A stretch of DNA of 64,000 nucleotides, from NCBI RefSeq assembly GCF_002234375.1, contig NZ_NMQV01000001.1, forward strand, positions 62,001-126,000, read 5' to 3'. Position 1 is the stretch's first letter; the number at the start of each line of letters is the position of its first letter. This DNA is from Pseudomonas fluvialis. GTDB lineage: Bacteria; Pseudomonadota; Gammaproteobacteria; Pseudomonadales; Pseudomonadaceae. Of the stretch, positions 56,294 through 64,000 are shown piece by piece. A program made the translations under genes and the position numbers. The notes beneath the pieces are model-generated. The model saw nothing but the letters and a program-made list of their open reading frames with translations, was not told where the DNA came from and made no database searches.

Positions 56294-58252
56294 ATGCGCC
56301 TGAAAAGCCTGACCAACCTCAATACTTCACTGCTCCTGCTGGTATGCCTGAGCCTGGCCGCCACCCTGTGGTGGTCACAACGCGCCCTGCAGCAGCCTCA
56401 GCGCCTGATGAGCCTGTATCTGCAACTCAGCCAGGCCTTCCAGCAACAGGTGGCCGGGCAGGTACTGGCCTACCTGGACAGTGGCGATGCACTACGTCAC
56501 CAGCAGGCCGAACAGGCCGCCCGGCAACTGGCCACGCGCATCGACACGCTACCGAACAGCCTGGCCGAACAACTGCGTCCCAGCCTGCTGCACCTGCAGG
56601 ATTTCATCGCCAACCCGCTACTGGCCGCCGGCAAGCTCGCCGGCGACCCGCAAGGGCTGCTCGTGCAGGCTGAACGCGAACTGGCCGGCAACCTCGAACA
56701 ACTGCAACGCTATGCCAGCAGCAGCCAGCACAACGATGCCGCGCGCTACCTGGCGCCCCTGCAGAGCAGCAGCCTGCATCTGTTGCGCCTGGCACACGCC
56801 CGTGGCCGCTATGTCAGCCAGGGGCAGGAGCAGCATCTGCAAGCCATCCAGCGCGAACTGCAGCAGCTGCAGGGGCTGGCCGAGCAACTGCAGGGCCTGC
56901 CGCTACTCGGCGAACAAGCCACAGCCAGCGCCAGCAGCAGCTTCGCCGCCCTGCTGGAGCTGGACAGCAGCGAGCAACAGCAAAGCGAGGACCGCGGCAG
57001 CGAACTCAAGCGCGAGCTGGCCTACCTGTTGCGGCGCTACCCCGATGAGCTGCAGCGCACCAGCGCACTGGTGCAACAACGCCTGCAACTGCGTAGCGAC
57101 ACCCAGCAGCGTATCGACGCCCTGCAGCAGGCCCTGGCCGGCCTGGAGCCGCTGGTCCAGGCCGAACAGGCGCGCATCCAGCAGGATGTACGGACTATCC
57201 AGATCGGCCTGATCCTGCTGATCCTCGCCATCGCCCTGCTCATCGACCGCATGCAGCGCAGCCTGACCCGCCTGCTCAGCCAGCTGGTGCCGCAACTGAG
57301 CGCCTGGGCACAGGGCGATTTCAGCCAGCCCTTGCAACTGTCCTCGCGCATCGTCGAACTGCAGGCCATCGAGCAGTCGTTGCAACGCCTGCGCGAATAC
57401 CTGCAGACCCTGGTCGGGGAAATCCGCCAGCATGCCGGCGCGCTGGCCGCCAGCAGCCAGCACCTCGCCGGACTGGGCGAAGAGCTGCAACACAGCGGCG
57501 AACAACAGGCCGCGGAAACAGCCTCGATTCGCGACGCCCTGGCCCACCTGCAGGACAGTATTGGCCAGGTGGCCGGCGACGCCGACCAGGCGGCCGGCGC
57601 CAGCCACGCCGCTGGCACTGCGGTCGCTGAAGGCCAGCGGGTCATCGAGCAGAGCCTGCATGGCCTGCACGGCCTGGTTGGCGAAGTCCGCGGCAGCGCC
57701 CAGGCCATCGAGCAACTGGCCCACGAGAGCGGCAACATCGGCAGCGTGCTCAGCGTGATTCGCGGGGTGGCCGAGCAGACCAACCTGCTGGCCCTGAATG
57801 CCGCCATCGAGGCCGCCCGCGCCGGCGAGCTGGGCCGCGGCTTTGCGGTGGTCGCCGACGAGGTGCGCACGCTGGCGCAGCGCACCGCCAGTGCCACCGA
57901 GGAGATCCAGCAGCTCACCGCGCGCCTGCAGCAAGCCGCCCAGCAGTCACTGGGCGCCATGCGCCAACAGGTGGAGCAGGCCGAAGGTACCGCACGCCAG
58001 GCACAAGCCGCCGAAGGCGCCCTGGATACCGTGGTCGAGGCCATCCGCACCATGGCCGACCGGGTGCAGCGCATCGCCCAGGCCAGCGCCCAGCAACATG
58101 ACAACACCGCGCAGATCAGCCAGCACAGCGAACACATCTACCGACGCGGTAGCGCCAACCTGCAGCGCATCGCCAGCAGCCGCCAACAGAGCGAACAGCT
58201 ACGCGATCTCAGCGAACAACTGCAACACACCGTGCATCGTTTCCAGGTGTGA
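56294..58252 (+). CDS. ctpL: Methyl-accepting chemotaxis protein CtpL
   Basis: A 652-residue transducer. It has a transmembrane helix at about 11-29 and a large, mostly helical periplasmic sensor (about 30-300). The second helix is at about 302-320 ([14 protein letters not shown]). HAMP follows, then a cytoplasmic four-helix domain. The hairpin tip ([38 protein letters not shown]) is fully conserved. The place between gcbA and dsbD matches PA4844. CtpL there mediates chemotaxis toward phosphate under Pi limitation and also responds to some aromatics. A PhoB-like box upstream fits that role. Confidence 0.85.
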   Translation: MRLKSLTNLNTSLLLLVCLSLAATLWWSQRALQQPQRLMSLYLQLSQAFQQQVAGQVLAYLDSGDALRHQQAEQAARQLATRIDTLPNSLAEQLRPSLLHLQDFIANPLLAAGKLAGDPQGLLVQAERELAGNLEQLQRYASSSQHNDAARYLAPLQSSSLHLLRLAHARGRYVSQGQEQHLQAIQRELQQLQGLAEQLQGLPLLGEQATASASSSFAALLELDSSEQQQSEDRGSELKRELAYLLRRYPDELQRTSALVQQRLQLRSDTQQRIDALQQALAGLEPLVQAEQARIQQDVRTIQIGLILLILAIALLIDRMQRSLTRLLSQLVPQLSAWAQGDFSQPLQLSSRIVELQAIEQSLQRLREYLQTLVGEIRQHAGALAASSQHLAGLGEELQHSGEQQAAETASIRDALAHLQDSIGQVAGDADQAAGASHAAGTAVAEGQRVIEQSLHGLHGLVGEVRGSAQAIEQLAHESGNIGSVLSVIRGVAEQTNLLALNAAIEAARAGELGRGFAVVADEVRTLAQRTASATEEIQQLTARLQQAAQQSLGAMRQQVEQAEGTARQAQAAEGALDTVVEAIRTMADRVQRIAQASAQQHDNTAQISQHSEHIYRRGSANLQRIASSRQQSEQLRDLSEQLQHTVHRFQV

Positions 58253-58293
58253 CCTGCGACCGATTGAACCTGCTGCCGGCTGACGCAGTCCGT

Positions 58294-58299
58294 TATGAT
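58294..58299 (+). promoter_or_regulatory. Candidate -10 for dsbD
   Basis: TATGAT lies 30 bp before the ATG, just past the ctpL stop. The -35 region is poor. Confidence 0.3.
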
Positions 58300-58328
58300 G
58301 CACGCTCAGCCGTTCCTGCGAGTTCATC

Positions 58329-60065
58329 ATGCGTCGTCTGCTGCCCCTGTTGCTTTTCGTGTTCACCCTGCCCGCCCTGGCCAGCCTGTTCGACAGCCGG
58401 CCAGCCAGCACCCTCGGCGCGCCGCTCAACAACAGCAGCGACTTCCTGCCGGTGGAGCAGGCCTTCCGCCTCGACCTGGTCGACAGCAGTCCAGGCGTTG
58501 TGCGCCTGCGCTTCACCAACGCCGAAGGCTACTACCTGTACCGCCACCGCCTGAGCTTCACCGCGGAACCGGCCACAGTGGCCCTGCAGGTCGTCGAGCT
58601 CCCTCCAGGCCAGGCCAAACAGGACGAGTTCTTCGGCGATGTCGAGGTTTACTACGGCCTGCTCGACGTGGAACTGCGCCACAACGATCAACAACCCTTT
58701 ACCCTACGCGTGGGCTATCAGGGCTGCGCCGACCTCGGCCTGTGCTATCCGCCAGAAACCCGCGAATTACAGATCGGCAGCAGCGGCGCTGCCAGCGCAT
58801 TGGACTGGCACAGTATCGCGCTGTTTTTCCTCGGCGGTCTGGCCCTGACCTTTACCCCTTGCGTACTGCCCATGCTGCCGATCCTCGGCGGCGTGGTCCT
58901 GCGTGGCGAGATCGGCGGACTGCGCGGCCTGGTGCTGTCCACCGCCTATGTGCTGCCGATGGCTCTGTGCTTTGCCCTGCTGGGCGCCTTGATGGGGCTG
59001 TTTGGCGCCGAACTGAACCTGCAGGCCCGCCTGCAGTCGCCCTGGGTGCTGGTGCCCTTTGCCGCCTTCTTCGGGGTATTCGCCCTGGCCATGTTCGGCC
59101 TCTTCGAGCTGCGCCTGCCGCACTGGCTGAGCGCCCCGCTGGACCGCCTGGCCGGCAACACGCGCGGCGGCTCGGTGGTCGGTGCCGCGCTACTCGGCGT
59201 TTGTTCGAGCCTGCTGGTCAGCCCTTGCGTATCAGCGCCGCTGGCCGGCGCCCTGCTCTACATCAGTGCCAGCGGCGACGCCTTGGGCGGCGGCCTGAAA
59301 CTGTTCGCCCTGGGACTGGGCATGGGTGCTCCACTGATCCTCTTCGCCACCGGCGGCGGCGCATTGTTGCCACGCGGCGGGCAGTGGATGCTGACGGTGC
59401 GCAACACCTTTGGCGTACTACTGCTGGCGGTAGCCATCTGGCTGCTCGAACGGGTCCTGCCGGGCGCCCTCAGCCTATTGCTGTGGGGCCTGCTGGCGGC
59501 CGGCGTGGCGCTGTTTCTCGGTGCCCTGGAACTCACCCCGAAAAGCCCGCGACAGAAAATGGCCCAGCTTGTCGGTCTGCTGTTGCTTTGCTACGCGCTG
59601 GCCGCCTGGTTCGGCGCCCTGCAGGGGCACAGTGATCCCTTGCGCCCGCTGGGCAACCTGTCAGCCGACAGTGCGCCAGCCAGCAGCAGCGCAGCACACG
59701 ACTGGCAAACCATCGATACCCCCGAGGCACTGGACAGCGCCCTGGCCGCTGCACGCAGTGCCGGACAGAAAGTCGCGCTGGACTGGTACGCCGATTGGTG
59801 CGTGAGCTGCAAGGTCATCGAACGCGAGGTGTTCAGCCAGGCCGAGGTACAACAGCGCCTGCAGGACTGGCGCCTGCTGCGCTTCGACATCACTGCCAGC
59901 AATCCGGCGCAACGCGCCCTGCTCGACCGCTACCAACTGTTCGGCCCGCCAGCCATCCAGCTGATTGCCGGCAACGGCGAGGAGTGGCAGGACCTGCGTG
60001 TGGTCGGCGAAATCGATGCCGCCGCCTTCAGCCAGCGCCTTGACCAGGCCAACGCCCGTCGCTAA
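58329..60065 (+). CDS. dsbD: Thiol:disulfide interchange protein DsbD
   Basis: A 578-residue protein that carries electrons from cytoplasmic thioredoxin to the periplasm for disulfide isomerisation and cytochrome c maturation. A signal peptide (about 1-17) precedes the alpha domain, whose cysteines lie in GCADLGLCYPP. Eight membrane helices follow with the Cys of FTPCVLPML and the second Cys in SPCVSAPL. The C-terminal thioredoxin-like domain has CVSC at about 491-494 in DWYADWCVSCK. All cysteine pairs are present. Confidence 0.96.
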   Translation: MRRLLPLLLFVFTLPALASLFDSRPASTLGAPLNNSSDFLPVEQAFRLDLVDSSPGVVRLRFTNAEGYYLYRHRLSFTAEPATVALQVVELPPGQAKQDEFFGDVEVYYGLLDVELRHNDQQPFTLRVGYQGCADLGLCYPPETRELQIGSSGAASALDWHSIALFFLGGLALTFTPCVLPMLPILGGVVLRGEIGGLRGLVLSTAYVLPMALCFALLGALMGLFGAELNLQARLQSPWVLVPFAAFFGVFALAMFGLFELRLPHWLSAPLDRLAGNTRGGSVVGAALLGVCSSLLVSPCVSAPLAGALLYISASGDALGGGLKLFALGLGMGAPLILFATGGGALLPRGGQWMLTVRNTFGVLLLAVAIWLLERVLPGALSLLLWGLLAAGVALFLGALELTPKSPRQKMAQLVGLLLLCYALAAWFGALQGHSDPLRPLGNLSADSAPASSSAAHDWQTIDTPEALDSALAAARSAGQKVALDWYADWCVSCKVIEREVFSQAEVQQRLQDWRLLRFDITASNPAQRALLDRYQLFGPPAIQLIAGNGEEWQDLRVVGEIDAAAFSQRLDQANARR

Positions 60066-60159
60066 GGATCGCCTGAAGTAGTCCTACATTTCCGACTGAC
60101 TTCTGAGCATCCCTAGGCAGCCACACCTCGAACCCTCCGCGATGAGGCGCATGGCGCAG

Positions 60160-60179
60160 GCCGTGGCGCCACCCACGGC
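60160..60179 (+). terminator. Hairpin downstream of dsbD
   Basis: GCCGTGG and CCACGGC form a 7-bp stem with a CGCCAC loop, 95 bp past the dsbD stop. No T-run follows. Confidence 0.3.
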
Positions 60180-60235
60180 GTTGGACAGGTACTTCCGGCA
60201 TCAATCCGCACTTGGCAGGCTGGCCGGCCGCAAAG

Positions 60236-60258
60236 AATATGTTATGGTATAACATATT
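60236..60258. promoter_or_regulatory. Zur box, near-perfect palindrome
   Basis: AATATGTTAT and ATAACATATT are exact 10-bp arms around GGT. The core TGTTAT-N2-TATAACA is the zinc-uptake-repressor operator of proteobacteria. It sits 112 bp before the TonB receptor ATG in otherwise GC-rich DNA. Repression by zinc-loaded Zur is inferred. Confidence 0.72.
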
Positions 60259-60370
60259 TATCAAAAGCAAATCCTCCAGCCCCTGCCCAAGCGGAGCGCT
60301 CGCAAGACACTGAAGCGCTGTCAGCCCCCGTAGCCCCCGACATTTAGAAAACGCAACGCTAGGAATACCC

Positions 60371-62422
60371 ATGAAAGCCACCTCGGCCTCCCTCGCCGTT
60401 CTCACCGTTCTGCTTGCCTCCGACCTGCATGCCAATTCATCCGGCAACTCCACCGTTTCCCTTGGTTCGGTCTACGTCACCCCGGATGCCGGCGGTACGC
60501 TACGCACAGACAGCATCCTGACCTCGGTCGACATCATGGGCAGCGACAAGATCGAAGATAAAACCGTGATGAACAGCTGGGAGCTGGTGGGCCAGATGCC
60601 CGGCATCCAACTGACCGAAACGCGCATGGGCGCCGAATCCGGCAAGGTGACCTTCCGCGCTTTCAACGGCGAGGGCTACATCAACGGCATCAAGACCCTG
60701 ATCGACGGCGTGCCGAGCAACGTCAACAGCGGTAACCAGCGTTTCATCGACATGATCTTCCCGCTGGACATCGACTACATCGAAGTTGTGCGCGGCACCA
60801 ATGACCCGCGCTACGGGCTACACAACATCGGCGGCAACATCAACTTTGTTACCCGCCAGGGCGGCAACTACACCGATGGCCGCCTGACTTACGGCAGTTT
60901 CAATACACGCGAATTGCAGTTGGCAGTTGGTCATGAGAAAGGCAACTTCGCGCAGAACTATTTCCTGGCCAAGCAGGACTCCGCTGGCTTTCGCGACCAC
61001 AGCGACTCCGACAAATATTCCCTGGGCGGCAAGTGGTTCGTCAGCGATGACGAACAAACCATGAAGCTCGGTCTGGTTGCCCGCCTCTATCATCATGAGG
61101 CAGAGGAGCCGGGCTTTCTCACCGCGCAGCAGTTGGCCGCCAGCCGCAAGCGGTCGCCAGCGAAGAACGCCAATGACGGTGACGACCGCGACATGAAGCA
61201 CCTCGGCGTGCATGCTGACTTCCAGCTCAGCGACGACCTGAGCCTGAGCAACAAGCTGTACTACAACAGCTACGACGATGAGCGCACCGTGACCTTCACC
61301 GACTACCCGGTCGGCAACGCCCCGCGCCAGCGCCGCCAGTGGCAGGAGCGGCAGACCGGCGCGCTGAGCAACCTGACCTGGCGTGCCCACGAGATGCTGA
61401 CCCTCGATGGCGGCATCAACTACGAGCAGCAGAACAACGAGTACCGTCGCTACCGCTACAACTTCGGCATCCCCACCGACTTCGACGCGCCGCCGGCCCG
61501 TACGCAGAACGACGATAGCTACACCCTGTACAACACCGGCGCCTATGCCCAGGCGATCATCCAGCCCATCGAGCAGCTGAAGATCATCCCGGCTTACCGG
61601 GTGGACACATTCTCCGGCAACACCGAGTTGATGAGCGGTGAGAAGGCCAAACTGCAGGACTATGGCTGGATCGAACAACCCAAACTCAGCGTGGTGTACA
61701 GCATCACGCCGGACATCAACGTCTATGCCAACTGGGGCCGTACCTTCCAGGTCCTCACGGGTTCCACTGCACCCGCCTACATGACTGTCGGCCAGGCCTC
61801 GTACAAACCATCGATCAACACCGGCAAGGAAGTGGGTGTGAAGTTCAAACCCTTCGCCGGCTCCGAAGCGCGCATCGCCGTGTGGCAACAGGAAGCCACC
61901 GACGAAGTGGCCAACATGCCGAGTACCGGCACCACTGTCGGCCTGGGTGAAACCAAGCGTCGCGGCATCGACATGCAGCTCAGCGCACAGTTGAATGATC
62001 AGTGGACCGTGTGGGGTTCGCACGCCATCCAGGAAGCCAAGGTGGTCAGCGCCTTTACCGCTGGCGGGCAGTCGCTGTCAGGTAAGGAGGTGTTCTCCAC
62101 GCCGCGCTACATCAGCAATGCCGGCGTCGACTACCAGCTCAACGATACCTGGCGTTTCGGCCTGTCGGCCCGTGCACAGGGCGACTACTACATCGACGAG
62201 CTGAACGAGCAGGGCAAGTACGGCGGCTTCGCAGTGCTCGATGCCAACGTGCGCTATCAGGTATCGACCACCACCAGTCTCGACCTGCAACTGAAGAACC
62301 TGACCGACCGCGAGTATGAGTACGTGTGGTTCGACAACTTCTTCTGGGGCGGTGACGACCAGCCGATGTTCTCCCCTGCTCCGGGCCGCTCGGCCTATCT
62401 GTCGGTGAATATGAAGCTGTAG
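60371..62422 (+). CDS. TonB-dependent outer-membrane receptor, probably zinc-related
   Basis: A 683-residue receptor with a signal peptide (cleavage near LHA, residue 22), a TonB-box-like SVYVT segment, and a plug domain (about 55-165; YIEVVRGTNDPRYGLHNIGGNINFVTR). A 22-strand barrel ends in the aromatic/hydrophobic AYLSVNMKL. Several His/Asp/Glu-rich loops (RLYHHEAEEPG, NANDGDDRDMKH) could bind metal. The upstream Zur box points to a zinc, zincophore or metal-chelate substrate. TonB receptors behind Zur boxes are known in P. aeruginosa; which orthologue this is I cannot tell. Confidence 0.88.
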   Translation: MKATSASLAVLTVLLASDLHANSSGNSTVSLGSVYVTPDAGGTLRTDSILTSVDIMGSDKIEDKTVMNSWELVGQMPGIQLTETRMGAESGKVTFRAFNGEGYINGIKTLIDGVPSNVNSGNQRFIDMIFPLDIDYIEVVRGTNDPRYGLHNIGGNINFVTRQGGNYTDGRLTYGSFNTRELQLAVGHEKGNFAQNYFLAKQDSAGFRDHSDSDKYSLGGKWFVSDDEQTMKLGLVARLYHHEAEEPGFLTAQQLAASRKRSPAKNANDGDDRDMKHLGVHADFQLSDDLSLSNKLYYNSYDDERTVTFTDYPVGNAPRQRRQWQERQTGALSNLTWRAHEMLTLDGGINYEQQNNEYRRYRYNFGIPTDFDAPPARTQNDDSYTLYNTGAYAQAIIQPIEQLKIIPAYRVDTFSGNTELMSGEKAKLQDYGWIEQPKLSVVYSITPDINVYANWGRTFQVLTGSTAPAYMTVGQASYKPSINTGKEVGVKFKPFAGSEARIAVWQQEATDEVANMPSTGTTVGLGETKRRGIDMQLSAQLNDQWTVWGSHAIQEAKVVSAFTAGGQSLSGKEVFSTPRYISNAGVDYQLNDTWRFGLSARAQGDYYIDELNEQGKYGGFAVLDANVRYQVSTTTSLDLQLKNLTDREYEYVWFDNFFWGGDDQPMFSPAPGRSAYLSVNMKL

Positions 62423-62443
62423 ATTCTGGCCCGAAGCCAAATC

Positions 62444-62505
62444 TGTAGGAGCCGGCTTGCCGGCGATCGTGTCAGTCAGCCAGTGCCCACAAGCGGGCTC
62501 CTACA
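62444..62505. repeat. Pseudomonas REP-type inverted element
   Basis: TGTAGGAGC (62444-62452) and GCTCCTACA (62497-62505) are inverted. The first is followed by the CGGCTTGCCGGCGAT stem typical of Pseudomonas REP sequences. It lies between the convergent receptor and DUF1624 genes, the usual extragenic site for REP pairs. Confidence 0.65.
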
Positions 62506-62567
62506 CGCAGAAGAGGGTGCTGCCAGCAAACCCAGGGGGCACCGTGCGCCCCCTGGGTCAGAGGTTC

Positions 62568-63707
62568 TCAGAGGTACTTCAGCCAGCGAATGTCCCGGCG
62601 GCGCGCCTTGAGCCGGGCGAACCATTGCGTGGGCGGGAACAGCAGCACGGCCAGAACCAAGGTCGCTGCCCAAATCCAGCCCATCGAATCGAAGCCGAAG
62701 TAACGCCCCTGGTTCGCGCCCCAGATAGCAAAGGCGGCGACATAGAACAGCTTCAGCAGATACAAGTGCAGCAGGTAGAAGAACATCGGTGCACTGCCGT
62801 ACACGGCCAGGGTACGCACCGCACGCCCATCGTTGCGGCGCTCGAAGTAGGCCAGCAACAGCAGGCCGATGCCCAGCGTCAGCGCCAGGAACAGCAGTGA
62901 CGGCGGATATTTGGTGAGATTCAGCACACTCATCAGCGTCTGCAGCCCGGTTTCTCCAACCGCCCACGGCTTTTCGCCGTAACCATTGACAAAGCGCAGC
63001 ACCACGAACAGCGCCAGAGCAGCAAAACCGCTACGACGCAGCCATTGCAAACGCTGCTCAGGCACGCTCGCAGCGCGGAACCAGGGGCCGATCACGTAGC
63101 CCAGGGCAATCACACCGATCCACGGCAACACCGGGTAGGAGGTGCGCAGGCGCAGCGCGTCGGAAAATTCGAGCCATCCACGCTCATGCAGCACCGCCCA
63201 GGGGATGTGTATGGCCGACTCGACAGGAAAGTGCAGCCCATCGAGCAGGTTGTGCCCGGCCACCAGTACCAGGCCCAGCACTGCCAGCACGGCACGCGGC
63301 AGCCACAGCAGCGCAGAGAGCGCCAGCATGCTCAGGCCGATGGCCCAGATCACCTGCAGGTAGATCACCGTAGGCGGGATCTGGAAGGTCCAGGCGAAGT
63401 TGACCAGGGTGAACTCCAGCAGCACCAGAAACAGCCCGCGCTTGAACAGGAAGGTGCTGGTCGTTGCGCGACTCATCTGCTTCTCGCCGTAGAGAAATGC
63501 CGAGAGTCCGGTAAGCAGGATGAACACCGGCGCGCACAAATGCGCCAGAGCACGACTGAAGAACAGCGCAGGATCAGTAGCAGTCACGTCCATCGGGTCG
63601 CCGACCTGCTGGTGCAGGTAGAAGGTTTCGCGAACATGATCGAGCAACATGAAGAGGATGACCAAACCACGCAGGGCATCGATCGAAAGCAGGCGACTGG
63701 AGGGCAT
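62568..63707 (-). CDS. DUF1624/HGSNAT-like membrane acyltransferase
   Basis: A 379-residue protein with about ten helices. It opens with SSRLLSIDALRGLVILFMLLDHVRE, the signature shared by heparan-alpha-glucosaminide N-acetyltransferase-like and OPG-type acyltransferases; the conserved DH of LLDHVRE is present. HLCAPVFILLTGLSAF is the second conserved region. It probably moves an acyl group across the inner membrane; donor and acceptor are unknown. The ATG at 63707 was chosen. A TTG seven codons upstream is the alternative. A Zur-like palindrome lies 26 bp upstream. Confidence 0.78.
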   Translation of the reverse strand: MPSSRLLSIDALRGLVILFMLLDHVRETFYLHQQVGDPMDVTATDPALFFSRALAHLCAPVFILLTGLSAFLYGEKQMSRATTSTFLFKRGLFLVLLEFTLVNFAWTFQIPPTVIYLQVIWAIGLSMLALSALLWLPRAVLAVLGLVLVAGHNLLDGLHFPVESAIHIPWAVLHERGWLEFSDALRLRTSYPVLPWIGVIALGYVIGPWFRAASVPEQRLQWLRRSGFAALALFVVLRFVNGYGEKPWAVGETGLQTLMSVLNLTKYPPSLLFLALTLGIGLLLLAYFERRNDGRAVRTLAVYGSAPMFFYLLHLYLLKLFYVAAFAIWGANQGRYFGFDSMGWIWAATLVLAVLLFPPTQWFARLKARRRDIRWLKYL

Positions 63708-64000
63708 GGAAGGCTTCGCGTAGCACAAGTAAATTAACGTAATAAAATAACATTAATCGAAATATCGATGCACACCGCCCCCATTCGACAAGGGACTCTA
63801 CCTGCAGCAACGGAAGAAAAACCTAACCCACCGTCTAGGTTGGATTAACCACTTCGAAGTCATCTAGCACCTGAAGTTGCCCGGCAATACCGGGCTACCT
63901 TAGAGCAGTCCTAAAAGCCATTGGCGGCCATCCCCCTGGAAAGTGCAGAGAACTGCTGACAACGGACGCGCCATTGGGCATAGTCCGTGCACACTTGTGC
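63708..64000. other. 293-bp intergenic region at the window end
   Basis: It contains the Zur-like palindrome near 63745 and ATCGA-N4-TCGAT at 63756-63769. It also contains a 6-bp hairpin GCCCGG/CCGGGC (63879-63895) and AACCTA/TAGGTT arms near 63815-63840. No open frame or RNA gene is evident; a gene may begin beyond the edge. Confidence 0.5.
63733..63757. promoter_or_regulatory. Weak Zur-like palindrome before the DUF1624 gene
   Basis: A 25-bp imperfect dyad with 9 of 12 pairs matched, ATTAA at one end and TTAAT at the other. Its central 17 bases match an idealised Zur site at 14 positions. It overlaps the likely promoter, 26 bp before the ATG. The AT-rich setting raises the chance of coincidence. 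Confidence 0.4.

Larger units (their letters stand above)
60066..60370. other. 305-bp intergenic region between dsbD and the TonB receptor gene
   Basis: It holds a GC hairpin near 60160, then a drop to AT-rich sequence with the Zur box at 60236, and AGGAA before the receptor ATG. I see no small gene or RNA that I can support. Confidence 0.5.

Noticed and set aside
62444..62505. Intrinsic terminator shared by the receptor and DUF1624 genes.
   Set aside because: The TGTAGGAGC/GCTCCTACA arms with a GCCGGC-TTGCC stem are a better fit to a REP element and there is no T-run, though REP DNA can also slow RNA decay.

Overview
The window is a gene-dense, high-G+C gammaproteobacterial chromosome segment. 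Gene content and order point to a Pseudomonas of the aeruginosa/oleovorans type: dacC-rlpA-mltB-rodA-mrdA-rlmH-rsfS-nadD-proA, a bfiS/bfiR-like pair next to an acyl-CoA ligase, and gcbA-ctpL-dsbD. Codon use looks even, spacing is tight, and I see no insertion sequence, prophage, CRISPR array, tRNA or rRNA. By memory of the PAO1 gene order, at least three blocks that are far apart there are joined here, so the segment looks rearranged but not foreign.

Layout. 1-7.1 kb: the 3' part of rlmG, a CHASE/Cache diguanylate cyclase, a purine-type permease, an MFS transporter and a secreted ClpP-fold protein. 7.1-18.2 kb (minus strand): lipoate synthesis (ybeD-lipB-lipA) and the cell-elongation/peptidoglycan block running proA-nadD-rsfS-rlmH-mrdA-rodA-mltB-rlpA-dacC. 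18.3-24 kb: mpg, a DedA-PAP2 fusion, an lrgA-lrgB-LonN unit, a MaoC hydratase and small proteins. 24-33.9 kb: an SBP3-PAS-GGDEF-EAL protein, a two-component system (bfiS/bfiR-like), and a divergent acyl-CoA ligase, permease and metallo-hydrolase. 33.9-40.9 kb (plus strand): housekeeping enzymes, two DUF4136 lipoproteins, SulP and Usp, and another diguanylate cyclase. 41-54.3 kb (minus strand): a CNNM/CorC metal-efflux-type protein behind a long structured leader, pbpC, a bacterial alpha-2-macroglobulin, speA, a SUI1 protein, a Nudix hydrolase and DUF2333. 54.6-60 kb: gcbA, ctpL, dsbD. 60-64 kb: a TonB receptor behind a near-perfect Zur box and a DUF1624 membrane acyltransferase.

Themes. Three systems dominate. 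The first is envelope construction: elongation PBP2/RodA, transglycosylases, DD-carboxypeptidase, PbpC/A2M, and a fusion likely acting in undecaprenyl-phosphate recycling. The second is cyclic-di-GMP signalling and surface attachment: four GGDEF proteins, all with intact active-site and I-site motifs, one also carrying EAL, plus the BfiSR-like pair. The third is metal and nutrient sensing: a Zur box, a candidate Pho box, two Crc/Hfq CA motifs and a leader RNA before a metal transporter. The best leads for undescribed biology are the Zur-linked receptor/acyltransferase pair, the leader RNA at 42.3-42.6 kb, and the regulatory dyads between bfiS and the acyl-CoA ligase. Promoter, terminator and operator calls are by eye.
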